Shown here: piece by piece, positions 7,962 through 16,048 of the stretch | How the letters are laid out: each line of letters begins with the position of its first letter | Position numbering within the stretch: the first letter of the stretch is position 1 | From: Pedobacter sp. MC2016-24 | GTDB lineage: Bacteria; Bacteroidota; Bacteroidia; Sphingobacteriales; Sphingobacteriaceae | Length of the DNA stretch: 64,000 bases | Assembly (NCBI RefSeq): GCF_015223055.1 | Contig: NZ_JADFBX010000016.1 | Span: 62,001 to 126,000, forward strand | Reading direction: 5' to 3' | Made by a program: the position numbers and the translations under genes | The notes under the pieces: generated by a model | What the model was told of the DNA's origin: nothing | The model's input: only the letters and a program-made list of their open reading frames with translations | Databases searched by the model: none

Positions 7962-8532
7962 GAAAGCTAACATAATTGCCCTGAAAGGAGGTGATGAGTC
8001 TGCTTTTCGTCTTGTTTTTGACCTGAATTTTAAGAAATTATATACATTTTGTTACCGTTTGCTGAAAAACAAAGAGCAGGCAGAAGAGGTGGTAAACGAT
8101 ACCTTTTTGAATGTCTGGATCAACAGGGGGCGGTTGAATGAAGACCTTTCTATTTCGCCTTATTTATATACCATATCCAGGCGACTGGCTTTAAATTCTT
8201 TGCGACAGATTGCGACTTCTCAAAAAGCGGTTGATCAGCTCTGGCTGACGATGGAGAAAGTAAGTAACGATACCGAGGAAGCTGTTATCCTTGCAGATTT
8301 GCAGCGCTTTACAGAAGCCGCACTGGTGAACTTAACACCACAGCAGCAGGTTATTTTCAGAATGAGCCGATATGAAGGTTTAAATTATGATGAAATTGCT
8401 GCCAAACTCAATTTATCCAGAAATACCGTTAAAAATCACCTGATTGCGGGTTTGAAGCTGCTTAAGGCTCATTTTAACCAGTCAGACAGCGCCTATTTTT
8501 TGCTCATTGCACTGAGTTTTATAAAAAAATAA
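7942..8532 (+). CDS. ECF RNA polymerase sigma factor (FecI/SusC-associated type)
   Basis: The 196-residue product has sigma-70 region 2 (about residues 20-90) and region 4 with a helix-turn-helix (about 130-185, including YDEIAAKLNLSRNTVKNHL). It is followed by a FecR-type anti-sigma gene and a SusC/SusD pair, the standard arrangement in which an outer-membrane substrate signals through FecR to this sigma factor. The start codon lies within the end of ispG in another frame. It may therefore depend partly on ispG transcription or on a promoter inside ispG. Confidence 0.9.
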   Translation: MGIGSTEKANIIALKGGDESAFRLVFDLNFKKLYTFCYRLLKNKEQAEEVVNDTFLNVWINRGRLNEDLSISPYLYTISRRLALNSLRQIATSQKAVDQLWLTMEKVSNDTEEAVILADLQRFTEAALVNLTPQQQVIFRMSRYEGLNYDEIAAKLNLSRNTVKNHLIAGLKLLKAHFNQSDSAYFLLIALSFIKK

Positions 8533-8612
8533 AAAATAATTGCGCCTCACTTAGTCCTAATTTCATTTTGCCGTGTAATGCTTATATAAACCTATTGTAA
8601 AGGGAATATAAA

Positions 8613-9812
8613 ATGATGGCAGATCAAGCGCGTGTAAAGGTATTGCTTCAACAATTTGCAGATGGAAACATCAGCCAGTTGGAGTATATGGAGTTGATGG
8701 GGGTTTTTAAACTCAATGGGAATGACGATGATGTTTTTGCTGCCATGGATGAGGTATGGAAAAATATCCATACGGAAGAAAACTATACAGACAAAGACAC
8801 CGAATATTTTTATCAGCACCTGATTGGGCAGGACCAGTTTAAAGTTTTGAAAACGAAACCAGTGGCCAGAAAGCTCTGGTCACGGATTGCTGTAGCAGCC
8901 GCTGTGCTGCTGATCTTCAGTACCGCGGGATATTTAATTGATGCCAGGTATTTTTCAGATACACCGGCACGTATTGCAAACACAGCTAAAGATATCCCGG
9001 CAGGGAAGAACAGCGCGGTGCTCACTTTATCGGATGGTAAAGTCATCGACCTGAATACAACCCCCGCTGGTGCAGTGCTCAGTGAAAGTGGCATGCAGGT
9101 CGTTAAAGCGAAAGATGGACAACTGGTTTATCGTGTGCAATCCGGGGCAACCGGTAATGTTGGGCAGCAGGCTTTGAATACCATCAGCACACCTAAAGGG
9201 GGCCAGTACCAGGTCAATTTGCCTGATGGAACCCGGGTTTGGTTAAATGCGGCTTCTTCCATGAAATTTCCAGTTCAGTTTAGTCGGAAAGAACGCCGTA
9301 TCTTGTTAAATGGAGAGGCTTATTTTGAAGTGGCTAAAGACAAATTGCACCCTTTTGTGGTAGAAACGGCTAAGCAGGCTGTGGAAGTGTTGGGTACACA
9401 TTTTAACATCAGCGGATATGCTTCAGATGAGCTGACCAGAACTACACTGCTGGAAGGTTCCGTTCATGTGCTTGATCTTGAGCGGAATAGTGCCGCGCTG
9501 ACACTTAAACCTGGGCAGCAGTCGGAAATGATTTCCGGGCGATGGAAGGTTTCTGAAGTTAACGCGGAAGAGGCTGTAGCCTGGAAAAATGGAACATTTC
9601 TATTTACAGGACAAAGCCTGGAGGAGATCATGAAACAGGTAGAGCGCTGGTATGATGTAGACGTTGTCTTTGAAGACAAAGCGCTTAGAAAGCAGGCATT
9701 TAGAGGTACCATTTCAAGATTTAAAAATATATCCCAATTGTTACAGGTTTTAGAATCAACAGGATCAGTTCATTTTAAAGTAGATGGAAGGAGGATCAGG
9801 GCTATGCAATAA
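8613..9812 (+). CDS. FecR-family anti-sigma factor
   Basis: The 399-residue protein has a cytoplasmic N-terminus of about 90 residues, one transmembrane helix (about residues 91-108), a periplasmic FecR domain (about 190-290, with NLPDGTRVWLNAASS) and a C-terminal DUF4974 domain (about 325-399). FecR proteins hold the cognate ECF sigma factor and release or activate it when the N-terminal signalling domain of the outer-membrane transporter makes contact. The downstream SusC has that signalling (STN) domain, so the three form a coherent surface-signalling unit. Two consecutive ATG codons are possible starts. Confidence 0.92.
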   Translation: MMADQARVKVLLQQFADGNISQLEYMELMGVFKLNGNDDDVFAAMDEVWKNIHTEENYTDKDTEYFYQHLIGQDQFKVLKTKPVARKLWSRIAVAAAVLLIFSTAGYLIDARYFSDTPARIANTAKDIPAGKNSAVLTLSDGKVIDLNTTPAGAVLSESGMQVVKAKDGQLVYRVQSGATGNVGQQALNTISTPKGGQYQVNLPDGTRVWLNAASSMKFPVQFSRKERRILLNGEAYFEVAKDKLHPFVVETAKQAVEVLGTHFNISGYASDELTRTTLLEGSVHVLDLERNSAALTLKPGQQSEMISGRWKVSEVNAEEAVAWKNGTFLFTGQSLEEIMKQVERWYDVDVVFEDKALRKQAFRGTISRFKNISQLLQVLESTGSVHFKVDGRRIRAMQ

Positions 9813-9843
9813 ACTTACCAGGCCTTGAACACCATAAAAAAAA

Positions 9844-9867
9844 CCGGGAATGCGTCAACATCCCCGG
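9844..9867 (+). promoter_or_regulatory. Intergenic hairpin between fecR and susC
   Basis: CCGGGAATG (9844-9852) pairs with CATCCCCGG (9859-9867) with one A/C mismatch over a 6-nt loop. No T tract follows, so it is not a canonical terminator. It may be an mRNA processing or attenuation element in the 120-bp gap before susC. Confidence 0.4.
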
Positions 9868-9932
9868 CCAAAATAAGTGTTCAGATGAGACGTATTCACA
9901 CATAACAACTAAACCACTAAACAACAAATGTA

Positions 9933-12900
9933 ATGAAATTTAAGGATCCAAACAGATCTGGGCATTTTGCCTGTATAAATAATTCAGTAGTTCGCACCAT
10001 GAAACTAACGATAATTATACTAACCACCTTTTTGATGCAGGTCAGCGCAGCCGGACTTGCTCAGAATATATATTTCGTAAAGAAAAATGCCTCTTTAAAG
10101 GAACTTTTCACGGAGATAAAGAAACAGACCGGATATAATGTATTCTGGCAGGAAGGCAAAGTAGATGATGGGCTTAAAATTAATGCCTCCTTTAATGCGG
10201 TACCCTTAACCGAGGTACTTCAGGCGGTGCTTAGACCAGCAGCTTTAGAGTTTCGGATCGTCAATCAGACGATTGTCGTTAAACAAAAAGATGAATCCTT
10301 TCTGGATCGCATCAGTTTCTACATTGGTGCTATTGATGTGGAAGGTAAAATCGTAGATGCAGAAACAGGCAAGGCGATTCCGAAAGTCACAATTACCCTC
10401 AAAGGTTCTACCCGGTCGGTAGTGGCCAATGAAAATGGCTCGTTCCGGTTTTCAGGCCTGCCCGATGATGCCGTATTGGTTTTTTCAAGTATTGGCTATG
10501 TGAGCCAGACTGTCGCAGCCAGACCAAGCATGGAAGTGAAAATGTCACCTGCTGCACAAACACTGGAAGATGTGGTGGTGTCTACAGGTTATCAGACCCT
10601 TAAGCAAAGCACAGCTACCGGGGCTTATACGGTAATTACGGCCAAAGATATAGAAAGTACACCTAGTATCAATTTGCTGGAGCGTTTAGAAGGCAAAGTA
10701 CCAGGGGTGCTGTTTGACATCCGAAACAATAAAATAGAAATCAGAGGTGTGAGTTCTTATCCAAACCAAACGGCAAGGTATCAGCCTTTGGTGGTGATTG
10801 ACGGTTTCCCTTCCAGCAATCAGGATTTGGCGACCTTGGCCTCCGGCCTCGTAGAAGGAAGTTTAACGTACAGAAATCAGCCTGCCAACTCCGGAAATGC
10901 GGTGATCAGTACATTTAATCCGGCTGACATTGAAAGCATTACCTTTTTAAAAGATGCTGCGGCAACTGCAATCTGGGGTGCCCGGGCGGCGAATGGGGTG
11001 ATTGTGATTACCACCAAACGTGGACAGGCAGGTCGATCGGATATTAATTTTAGCGCCACTTTAAGTACGGCTGCTCCCGGAAATTTCTCTAACCTCACCT
11101 CGATGAACAGTGCTCAGTACATTGAACTTGAGCAAGAGATGGTCAATAAGAACCTGGTTAGTGATCCTGTTGCTGCCTTGATCTCATCGCCTGCAAATGG
11201 CTGGAGATCCCAGCCTGTATCAGAAGCGGAAGAGTGGATGTTTAAGGCGAAAAGAAACCCTGCCTATGCGGCGCAGGCAGATTCGGCATTGCGCGTACTC
11301 AGCGGAAGATCGAATATTGATCAATTGCGCGACAACCTATTGCAGCGGGCAGTGACCCAGCAGTATAACCTGTCATTTTCTGGAGGAGGCGGCAATTCCA
11401 GTTATTATGTTTCTGGAAACTATACCAAAGATCAACCCGTTTATCGTAGTAATTCAGGTGAACAATACTCCGTGCTCTCTAACCTGACCAATAATTTTTT
11501 GAATAACAAACTGAGTTTGACCACTGGTCTCAATTACAATTATTCCAAAAGTCAGGTCAATGGTGCCGCATTACAGGCCTTTGGAACAGGCCCCTTTGGT
11601 TTAGCTCCTTACAGCATGTTATTGGATGAAAATGGAAATAAAATATACCGCGGTATTGCTTTTACAACCCAGGTATCCGATAGCTTAACGCGGGTCAGAG
11701 GTTTAATGCCCTGGACCTATAATGCAATCGATGAGCTAAATTATGGCAATACCATCAATACCACAAATTCGCTTAGGTTCACTGCAGCACTTAATGGAAA
11801 AATAACCAGCTGGCTGAATCTGAATGTTTCCGGGCAATTGCAAAAAAGCTGGCAAGATTCCAGACAGCTTCAAAATCAGGATAGCTATTATGCCAGAAAC
11901 CTGATTAATGAGGGTACCAATACAGCAAACCAGGCCACATCAGGTTCCATTTATGGTTTTCCAAAAGGTGGCATCTATAGTACAGCTAATTTTGAGCGGG
12001 AAAACTACAGCCTGCGTTCCCAACTGGATGCGAAAAAAGATTTTGGCAAAGACCATCACATTGAGGTCGTGGCAGGAACTGAAATTCGCCAGGAAAGGTC
12101 CAGGAGTGTGGAGCAGGATATGTATGGTTACAACGAAGATCTGGGCACTTTTGCCAATGTAAATACTTCCAGGAACGGTTCATTGGCAGGTTATTACACG
12201 ACCATTTATGGGCAGCGTAAAACTTTACCTACGCCACCTGCACAATTGCCGAAAAATACACGAAGATATCTTTCCTATTACAGTACCGGATCTTATGCTT
12301 TTGAGCAAAAATATTTTGCCACGGCTAGCGTGAGGTTTGACGACATTAACGTACTGGGTGCAAGTCGTAAAGCAAGAGCCACTCCTTTATGGTCTGCAGG
12401 ATTGCGTTGGGATTTGAAAAAGGAAGATTTGCTGCAATCGATCAAATGGATGGATCAGTTGAGCATCCGCAGTTCATACGGGACTGCCGGTAATCCTCCG
12501 GGAACCGCGGCAAATGTATCAACGGTACAATTGAGTATTCCGGATAGCTATTCTCAGCTTCCGGTAACTACGATCGGAGCGGCAGCAAATCCTGACCTGA
12601 ATTGGGAGATTACGAAGATGTTCAATATTGGAATGGATGCCGCGTTTTTGTCAAATCGGTTGTTATTGACCATGGACATCTATACCAAGCGTACAAAAGA
12701 TATTTTAATGAGTCTGCCGATTAACTCGGCTTATGGTTTGAGTTCGCTTCAATACAATGCTGGTTCATTATCAGGTAGGGGTGTAGAGTTGAGTTTGACT
12801 GGTCATATCGTTCGGAGCAAGGACTGGGGCTGGTCAGCGAATTTCAATGCTGCATACAACACAAATACCGTAACTGAAAGTAGATTTCCAAATATCATGA

Positions 12901-13595
12901 CCAATGTTGGAGGAGCTTCTGGCTTAACCGTTGGGCTACCGACTGACAACTTTTTTGTATACAGGTGGGCTGGGCTGGATAATAAAGGTCAGGGGCAGAT
13001 TTATGCTGCAGATGGCAGCATCATTTCATCAACCAACAACACCATTGTGGCCCAGGATCTAATTGCTGCAGGCAGAACTACAGCGCCATATAATGGTGGG
13101 TTTAGCAATACTGTGAGTTATAAGAATTTAAGTTTATCGGCCAGGGCTACATTTTATCTGGGACATAAATTCATTTATCAGGGGATTACTGCGGACCAAT
13201 ATCCAACTAATGGCAGTATCTCAGGTTTAATGGGAACGAGCCGTGATTTGGCCAATCGGTGGCGTCAACCTGGTGATGAAGCTTTCACCAATGTTCCGGG
13301 GCTTGCGGGAGTAAACATCAATACCGTAAACAGGTATATCAATTCAGATCTGAATGTCAGAGATGCCGGACAGATCCGTTTGCAGCAAATTTCCCTGAAT
13401 TATCGTGTTCCAAAAGGAGTGTTTAAACGTACACCTTTTATCAAGGGCATTAATGTGGGCGCTACGGTAAGTAATGTTGGATTAATCTGGGTGGCCAATA
13501 AAGAAGGCGTTGATCCGAATTATCAAATGACGACTTCTTTCTTAAATCTGCCGCCTACACGTAATTATGTAGTTAATCTAAGCCTATCACTTTAA
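9933..13595 (+). CDS. SusC/RagA family TonB-linked outer membrane protein with STN domain
   Basis: This 1220-residue TonB-dependent transporter has a signal peptide, a secretin/TonB short N-terminal (STN) domain (about residues 55-110), a carboxypeptidase-like regulatory domain (about 133-188), a plug domain starting near EDVVVSTGYQTLK and a C-terminal beta-barrel. The STN domain fits signalling to the adjoining FecR. The substrate is unknown: no glycoside hydrolase is present, but a metalloprotease and an ABC exporter are, so a peptide or protein ligand is a guess. The annotated start gives a 22-residue extension before the MKLTIIILTTF hydrophobic core; ATG 9999 is the alternative. Confidence 0.95.
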   Translation: MKFKDPNRSGHFACINNSVVRTMKLTIIILTTFLMQVSAAGLAQNIYFVKKNASLKELFTEIKKQTGYNVFWQEGKVDDGLKINASFNAVPLTEVLQAVLRPAALEFRIVNQTIVVKQKDESFLDRISFYIGAIDVEGKIVDAETGKAIPKVTITLKGSTRSVVANENGSFRFSGLPDDAVLVFSSIGYVSQTVAARPSMEVKMSPAAQTLEDVVVSTGYQTLKQSTATGAYTVITAKDIESTPSINLLERLEGKVPGVLFDIRNNKIEIRGVSSYPNQTARYQPLVVIDGFPSSNQDLATLASGLVEGSLTYRNQPANSGNAVISTFNPADIESITFLKDAAATAIWGARAANGVIVITTKRGQAGRSDINFSATLSTAAPGNFSNLTSMNSAQYIELEQEMVNKNLVSDPVAALISSPANGWRSQPVSEAEEWMFKAKRNPAYAAQADSALRVLSGRSNIDQLRDNLLQRAVTQQYNLSFSGGGGNSSYYVSGNYTKDQPVYRSNSGEQYSVLSNLTNNFLNNKLSLTTGLNYNYSKSQVNGAALQAFGTGPFGLAPYSMLLDENGNKIYRGIAFTTQVSDSLTRVRGLMPWTYNAIDELNYGNTINTTNSLRFTAALNGKITSWLNLNVSGQLQKSWQDSRQLQNQDSYYARNLINEGTNTANQATSGSIYGFPKGGIYSTANFERENYSLRSQLDAKKDFGKDHHIEVVAGTEIRQERSRSVEQDMYGYNEDLGTFANVNTSRNGSLAGYYTTIYGQRKTLPTPPAQLPKNTRRYLSYYSTGSYAFEQKYFATASVRFDDINVLGASRKARATPLWSAGLRWDLKKEDLLQSIKWMDQLSIRSSYGTAGNPPGTAANVSTVQLSIPDSYSQLPVTTIGAAANPDLNWEITKMFNIGMDAAFLSNRLLLTMDIYTKRTKDILMSLPINSAYGLSSLQYNAGSLSGRGVELSLTGHIVRSKDWGWSANFNAAYNTNTVTESRFPNIMTNVGGASGLTVGLPTDNFFVYRWAGLDNKGQGQIYAADGSIISSTNNTIVAQDLIAAGRTTAPYNGGFSNTVSYKNLSLSARATFYLGHKFIYQGITADQYPTNGSISGLMGTSRDLANRWRQPGDEAFTNVPGLAGVNINTVNRYINSDLNVRDAGQIRLQQISLNYRVPKGVFKRTPFIKGINVGATVSNVGLIWVANKEGVDPNYQMTTSFLNLPPTRNYVVNLSLSL

Positions 13596-13606
13596 ACTTT
13601 AAGACC

Positions 13607-14995
13607 ATGAAAAAATTACTATATGCCATCTTCATCTCAGTTATTTTGTGTGGTGCCACAGCCTGCCGTAAATATGTTGAAATAGAACCTGAAAACCTGA
13701 GGGTGCTGAAGCTGACAGCCGATTATCAGAATTTACTTTACAATTCGACGGTTATGGACCTGTCGTATTTTAAACCCATTTATTCCGGTGACGATATTGC
13801 TTCCGATGATATAAAATGGCAAAATACCCTTGCCGTAACTACGGGTAATATGTATATATGGGCCGACCGGGTGTACGGTTTTAATGAGGAGGACGTGGAT
13901 TGGGTAAACAGTTACAAACAGATTTTTATCTGCAATCAGGTGCTTCTGGGGGTGATGAGTAGTGAGGGGGGGAGCCAGATCCAAAAAGAAGCGGCTTATG
14001 CTTCGGCGCTGGTGCACCGGGCATATGCCTATTATACGCTGGTAAACTTATATGCAAAGCAATACGATCCGGAAAGTGCAAATACCGATCCGGGCATCCC
14101 CTTGGTTACACAACCGAATTTTACAGCTGATTTAACCAGGGCTTCTGTTAAGGCAGTTTATGATTTTATTGCAGCTGATTTGATGCGCGCTTTGCCTGCC
14201 TTGCCGGACCAGCCTGATTTTATTTCCAACCCTTCTAAACCTGCGGTATATGCCATGCTCTCCAGGGTGGCGCTGAATAGAAGGGATTTTGTGGAAGCTA
14301 AACGTACAGCTGATCTGGCCTTGACTTTTAAACGTGGTCTCATCGATCTGAGCAGTAACGTTGCGGTGGGATCTGCGCTACCAACTATGCCTTTGAAATT
14401 TCAGAATCCGGAGGAAATCTTTTTTAAACGGACGCCTTCCTTAAATCCTGCAATACCTTTAAGTCCGGATGCGCTAGCTGTATTCACTTATAGCCCTGCA
14501 GCGGCGAAAGATTTGCGCTATGTGAATTTTACCGTATCCGGTTCAACATTATTCAATTCTCCATTTACTACGCTTGCCTACAGAAGGGCTTCACTTGCTG
14601 GCGATGGTACGTATACCGGTCCGAGTGTTCCGGAAATGTTGCTGATCAAAGCGGAATGTGAAGCGCGTGCCGGAAATACAAACGCAGCATTGGATTTACT
14701 GAATGAACTCCGCAAAAAGCGATTCAAACCTGCGGATTATGCAGATTTGTCGGCAGCGAATGCTACGGTTGCGTTGGGCCTGGTGCTTGATGAGCGGAAA
14801 AGAGAGTTTATGGGAAGGGGCTTTCGCTGGTTCGACCAACGCAGACTGAGTAAGGATGCGGGCTTGGTAAAGACGGTCACAAAAGTATTTAAGGACGTCA
14901 CCTATACTTTACAACCCGGCAGCAACCGCTATACTTATGCCATTGCTGATAAATACACCCAGTTAAATCCAGAAATCGTCCAGAACCCAAGATAG
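13607..14995 (+). CDS. SusD/RagB family nutrient-binding lipoprotein
   Basis: SusD proteins cap the SusC barrel on the cell surface and bind the ligand. The N-terminus has a lipoprotein signal with cysteine at residue 20 (GATAC). The central region is rich in TPR-like helices, and the C-terminal part shows the usual VPEMLLIKAECEARAG and ERKREFMGRGFRWFDQRR segments. At 462 residues it is at the short end of the family. It follows susC by 11 bp. Confidence 0.93.
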   Translation: MKKLLYAIFISVILCGATACRKYVEIEPENLRVLKLTADYQNLLYNSTVMDLSYFKPIYSGDDIASDDIKWQNTLAVTTGNMYIWADRVYGFNEEDVDWVNSYKQIFICNQVLLGVMSSEGGSQIQKEAAYASALVHRAYAYYTLVNLYAKQYDPESANTDPGIPLVTQPNFTADLTRASVKAVYDFIAADLMRALPALPDQPDFISNPSKPAVYAMLSRVALNRRDFVEAKRTADLALTFKRGLIDLSSNVAVGSALPTMPLKFQNPEEIFFKRTPSLNPAIPLSPDALAVFTYSPAAAKDLRYVNFTVSGSTLFNSPFTTLAYRRASLAGDGTYTGPSVPEMLLIKAECEARAGNTNAALDLLNELRKKRFKPADYADLSAANATVALGLVLDERKREFMGRGFRWFDQRRLSKDAGLVKTVTKVFKDVTYTLQPGSNRYTYAIADKYTQLNPEIVQNPR

Positions 14996-15018
14996 CATAA
15001 TCATGGTCACCTGATATC

Positions 15019-15048
15019 ATCGGCCGGGATAAACAAATCCCGGCCGAT
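15019..15048 (+). promoter_or_regulatory. Very stable hairpin after susD without T tract
   Basis: ATCGGCCGGGAT (15019-15030) and ATCCCGGCCGAT (15037-15048) pair perfectly over AAACAA. TGGACATG follows, not a T run. The hairpin could protect the 3' end of the susCD message and set it apart from the downstream genes in abundance. Confidence 0.5.
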
Positions 15049-15090
15049 TGGACATGCTATGCGCTATAAATCCTACTAACCTTATAAGAT

Positions 15091-16020
15091 ATGAATGAAC
15101 CAATCGTAAGCGTAAAAGGCCTTTCCCACCAATACAGTGTGCAGTGGGCAGTACGTGACATTAATTTTGAACTGACAAAAAATGGCATTTATGGCCTGCT
15201 TGGCCCCAACGGGGCTGGAAAGTCGACCATTATGAACATCATGTGTGGTGTAATCAAGCAAACACATGGAGAAGTATTTATCAAAGGGGTTAACCTTGGC
15301 GAGTATCCAGAACGTGCGAAACGTCATATTGGCTTTTTACCACAGCAGCCCCCTTTACAAAACGATCTCACTGTAGAGGAGTTTCTGATCCATGCGGCAA
15401 ATATCCGACTAATGGAAAGCTCGCGGGTAAAAGACGCGGTGGCCGAGGTGATGTTGAAATGTGGCATCAGTCAGTTTCGCAGGCGGCTCATCCGGAACCT
15501 TTCGGGAGGTTACCAACAACGGGTAGGGATTGCCCAGGCCATAATTCACAAACCTGATTTTGTGGTGCTTGATGAGCCTACAAACGGCCTCGATCCCAAC
15601 CAAATCCTTGAAGTGCGCGGCTTGATCCGGGAAATTGCGGAAGAGCGCACTGTCGTGCTTTCGACGCACATTCTTCAGGAAGTACAGGCCCTTTGCGATC
15701 ACATCTGGATGATCAATGAAGGCAGTATGATTTTTTCAGGAACACTGGATGAATTTGATAACCATATTGTTCCCAATACACTGGTCGTTTCCCTGGTGGC
15801 TGCGCCAACTGCTGAAGAATTACTGGCAGTTGCGGGAGTAATACATGTCGAGGAGCTGGGTGGTATCCGTTACCGGCTGAGGTTTAACGACGCCCAGGAT
15901 GTGGTGGAGCGCCTGGTCGAAACCAGTGTGCTCAAGAAATGGCGACTCATTGAAATTGCCCTTGAGAAAAACTCACTGGAGACCGTTTTTGCAGAACTAA
16001 CAAAGAAAAAATCAAAATAA
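15091..16020 (+). CDS. ABC transporter ATP-binding protein (GldA-like)
   Basis: The 309-residue ATPase has Walker A GPNGAGKST, the signature LSGGYQQRVGIAQAI and Walker B VLDEPTNGLDPNQ, followed by a C-terminal extension of about 90 residues. This is the architecture of GldA and other ABC-2 exporter ATPases. The next gene encodes the matching membrane partner. GldA-GldFG was first studied in gliding Flavobacterium, but such modules also occur in non-gliding Bacteroidota, so motility should not be assumed. The position between susCD and the mutS-like genes suggests a dedicated exporter or membrane-remodelling role. Confidence 0.88.
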   Translation: MNEPIVSVKGLSHQYSVQWAVRDINFELTKNGIYGLLGPNGAGKSTIMNIMCGVIKQTHGEVFIKGVNLGEYPERAKRHIGFLPQQPPLQNDLTVEEFLIHAANIRLMESSRVKDAVAEVMLKCGISQFRRRLIRNLSGGYQQRVGIAQAIIHKPDFVVLDEPTNGLDPNQILEVRGLIREIAEERTVVLSTHILQEVQALCDHIWMINEGSMIFSGTLDEFDNHIVPNTLVVSLVAAPTAEELLAVAGVIHVEELGGIRYRLRFNDAQDVVERLVETSVLKKWRLIEIALEKNSLETVFAELTKKKSK

Positions 16021-16048
16021 ACGAGCGGTTTCGCTGATAACTTATAGC

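Noticed and set aside
10877..11098. Long antisense frames within susC, ispG, ilvD and other large genes
   Set aside because: They lie opposite well-supported genes, lack motifs and follow codon-bias mirroring.
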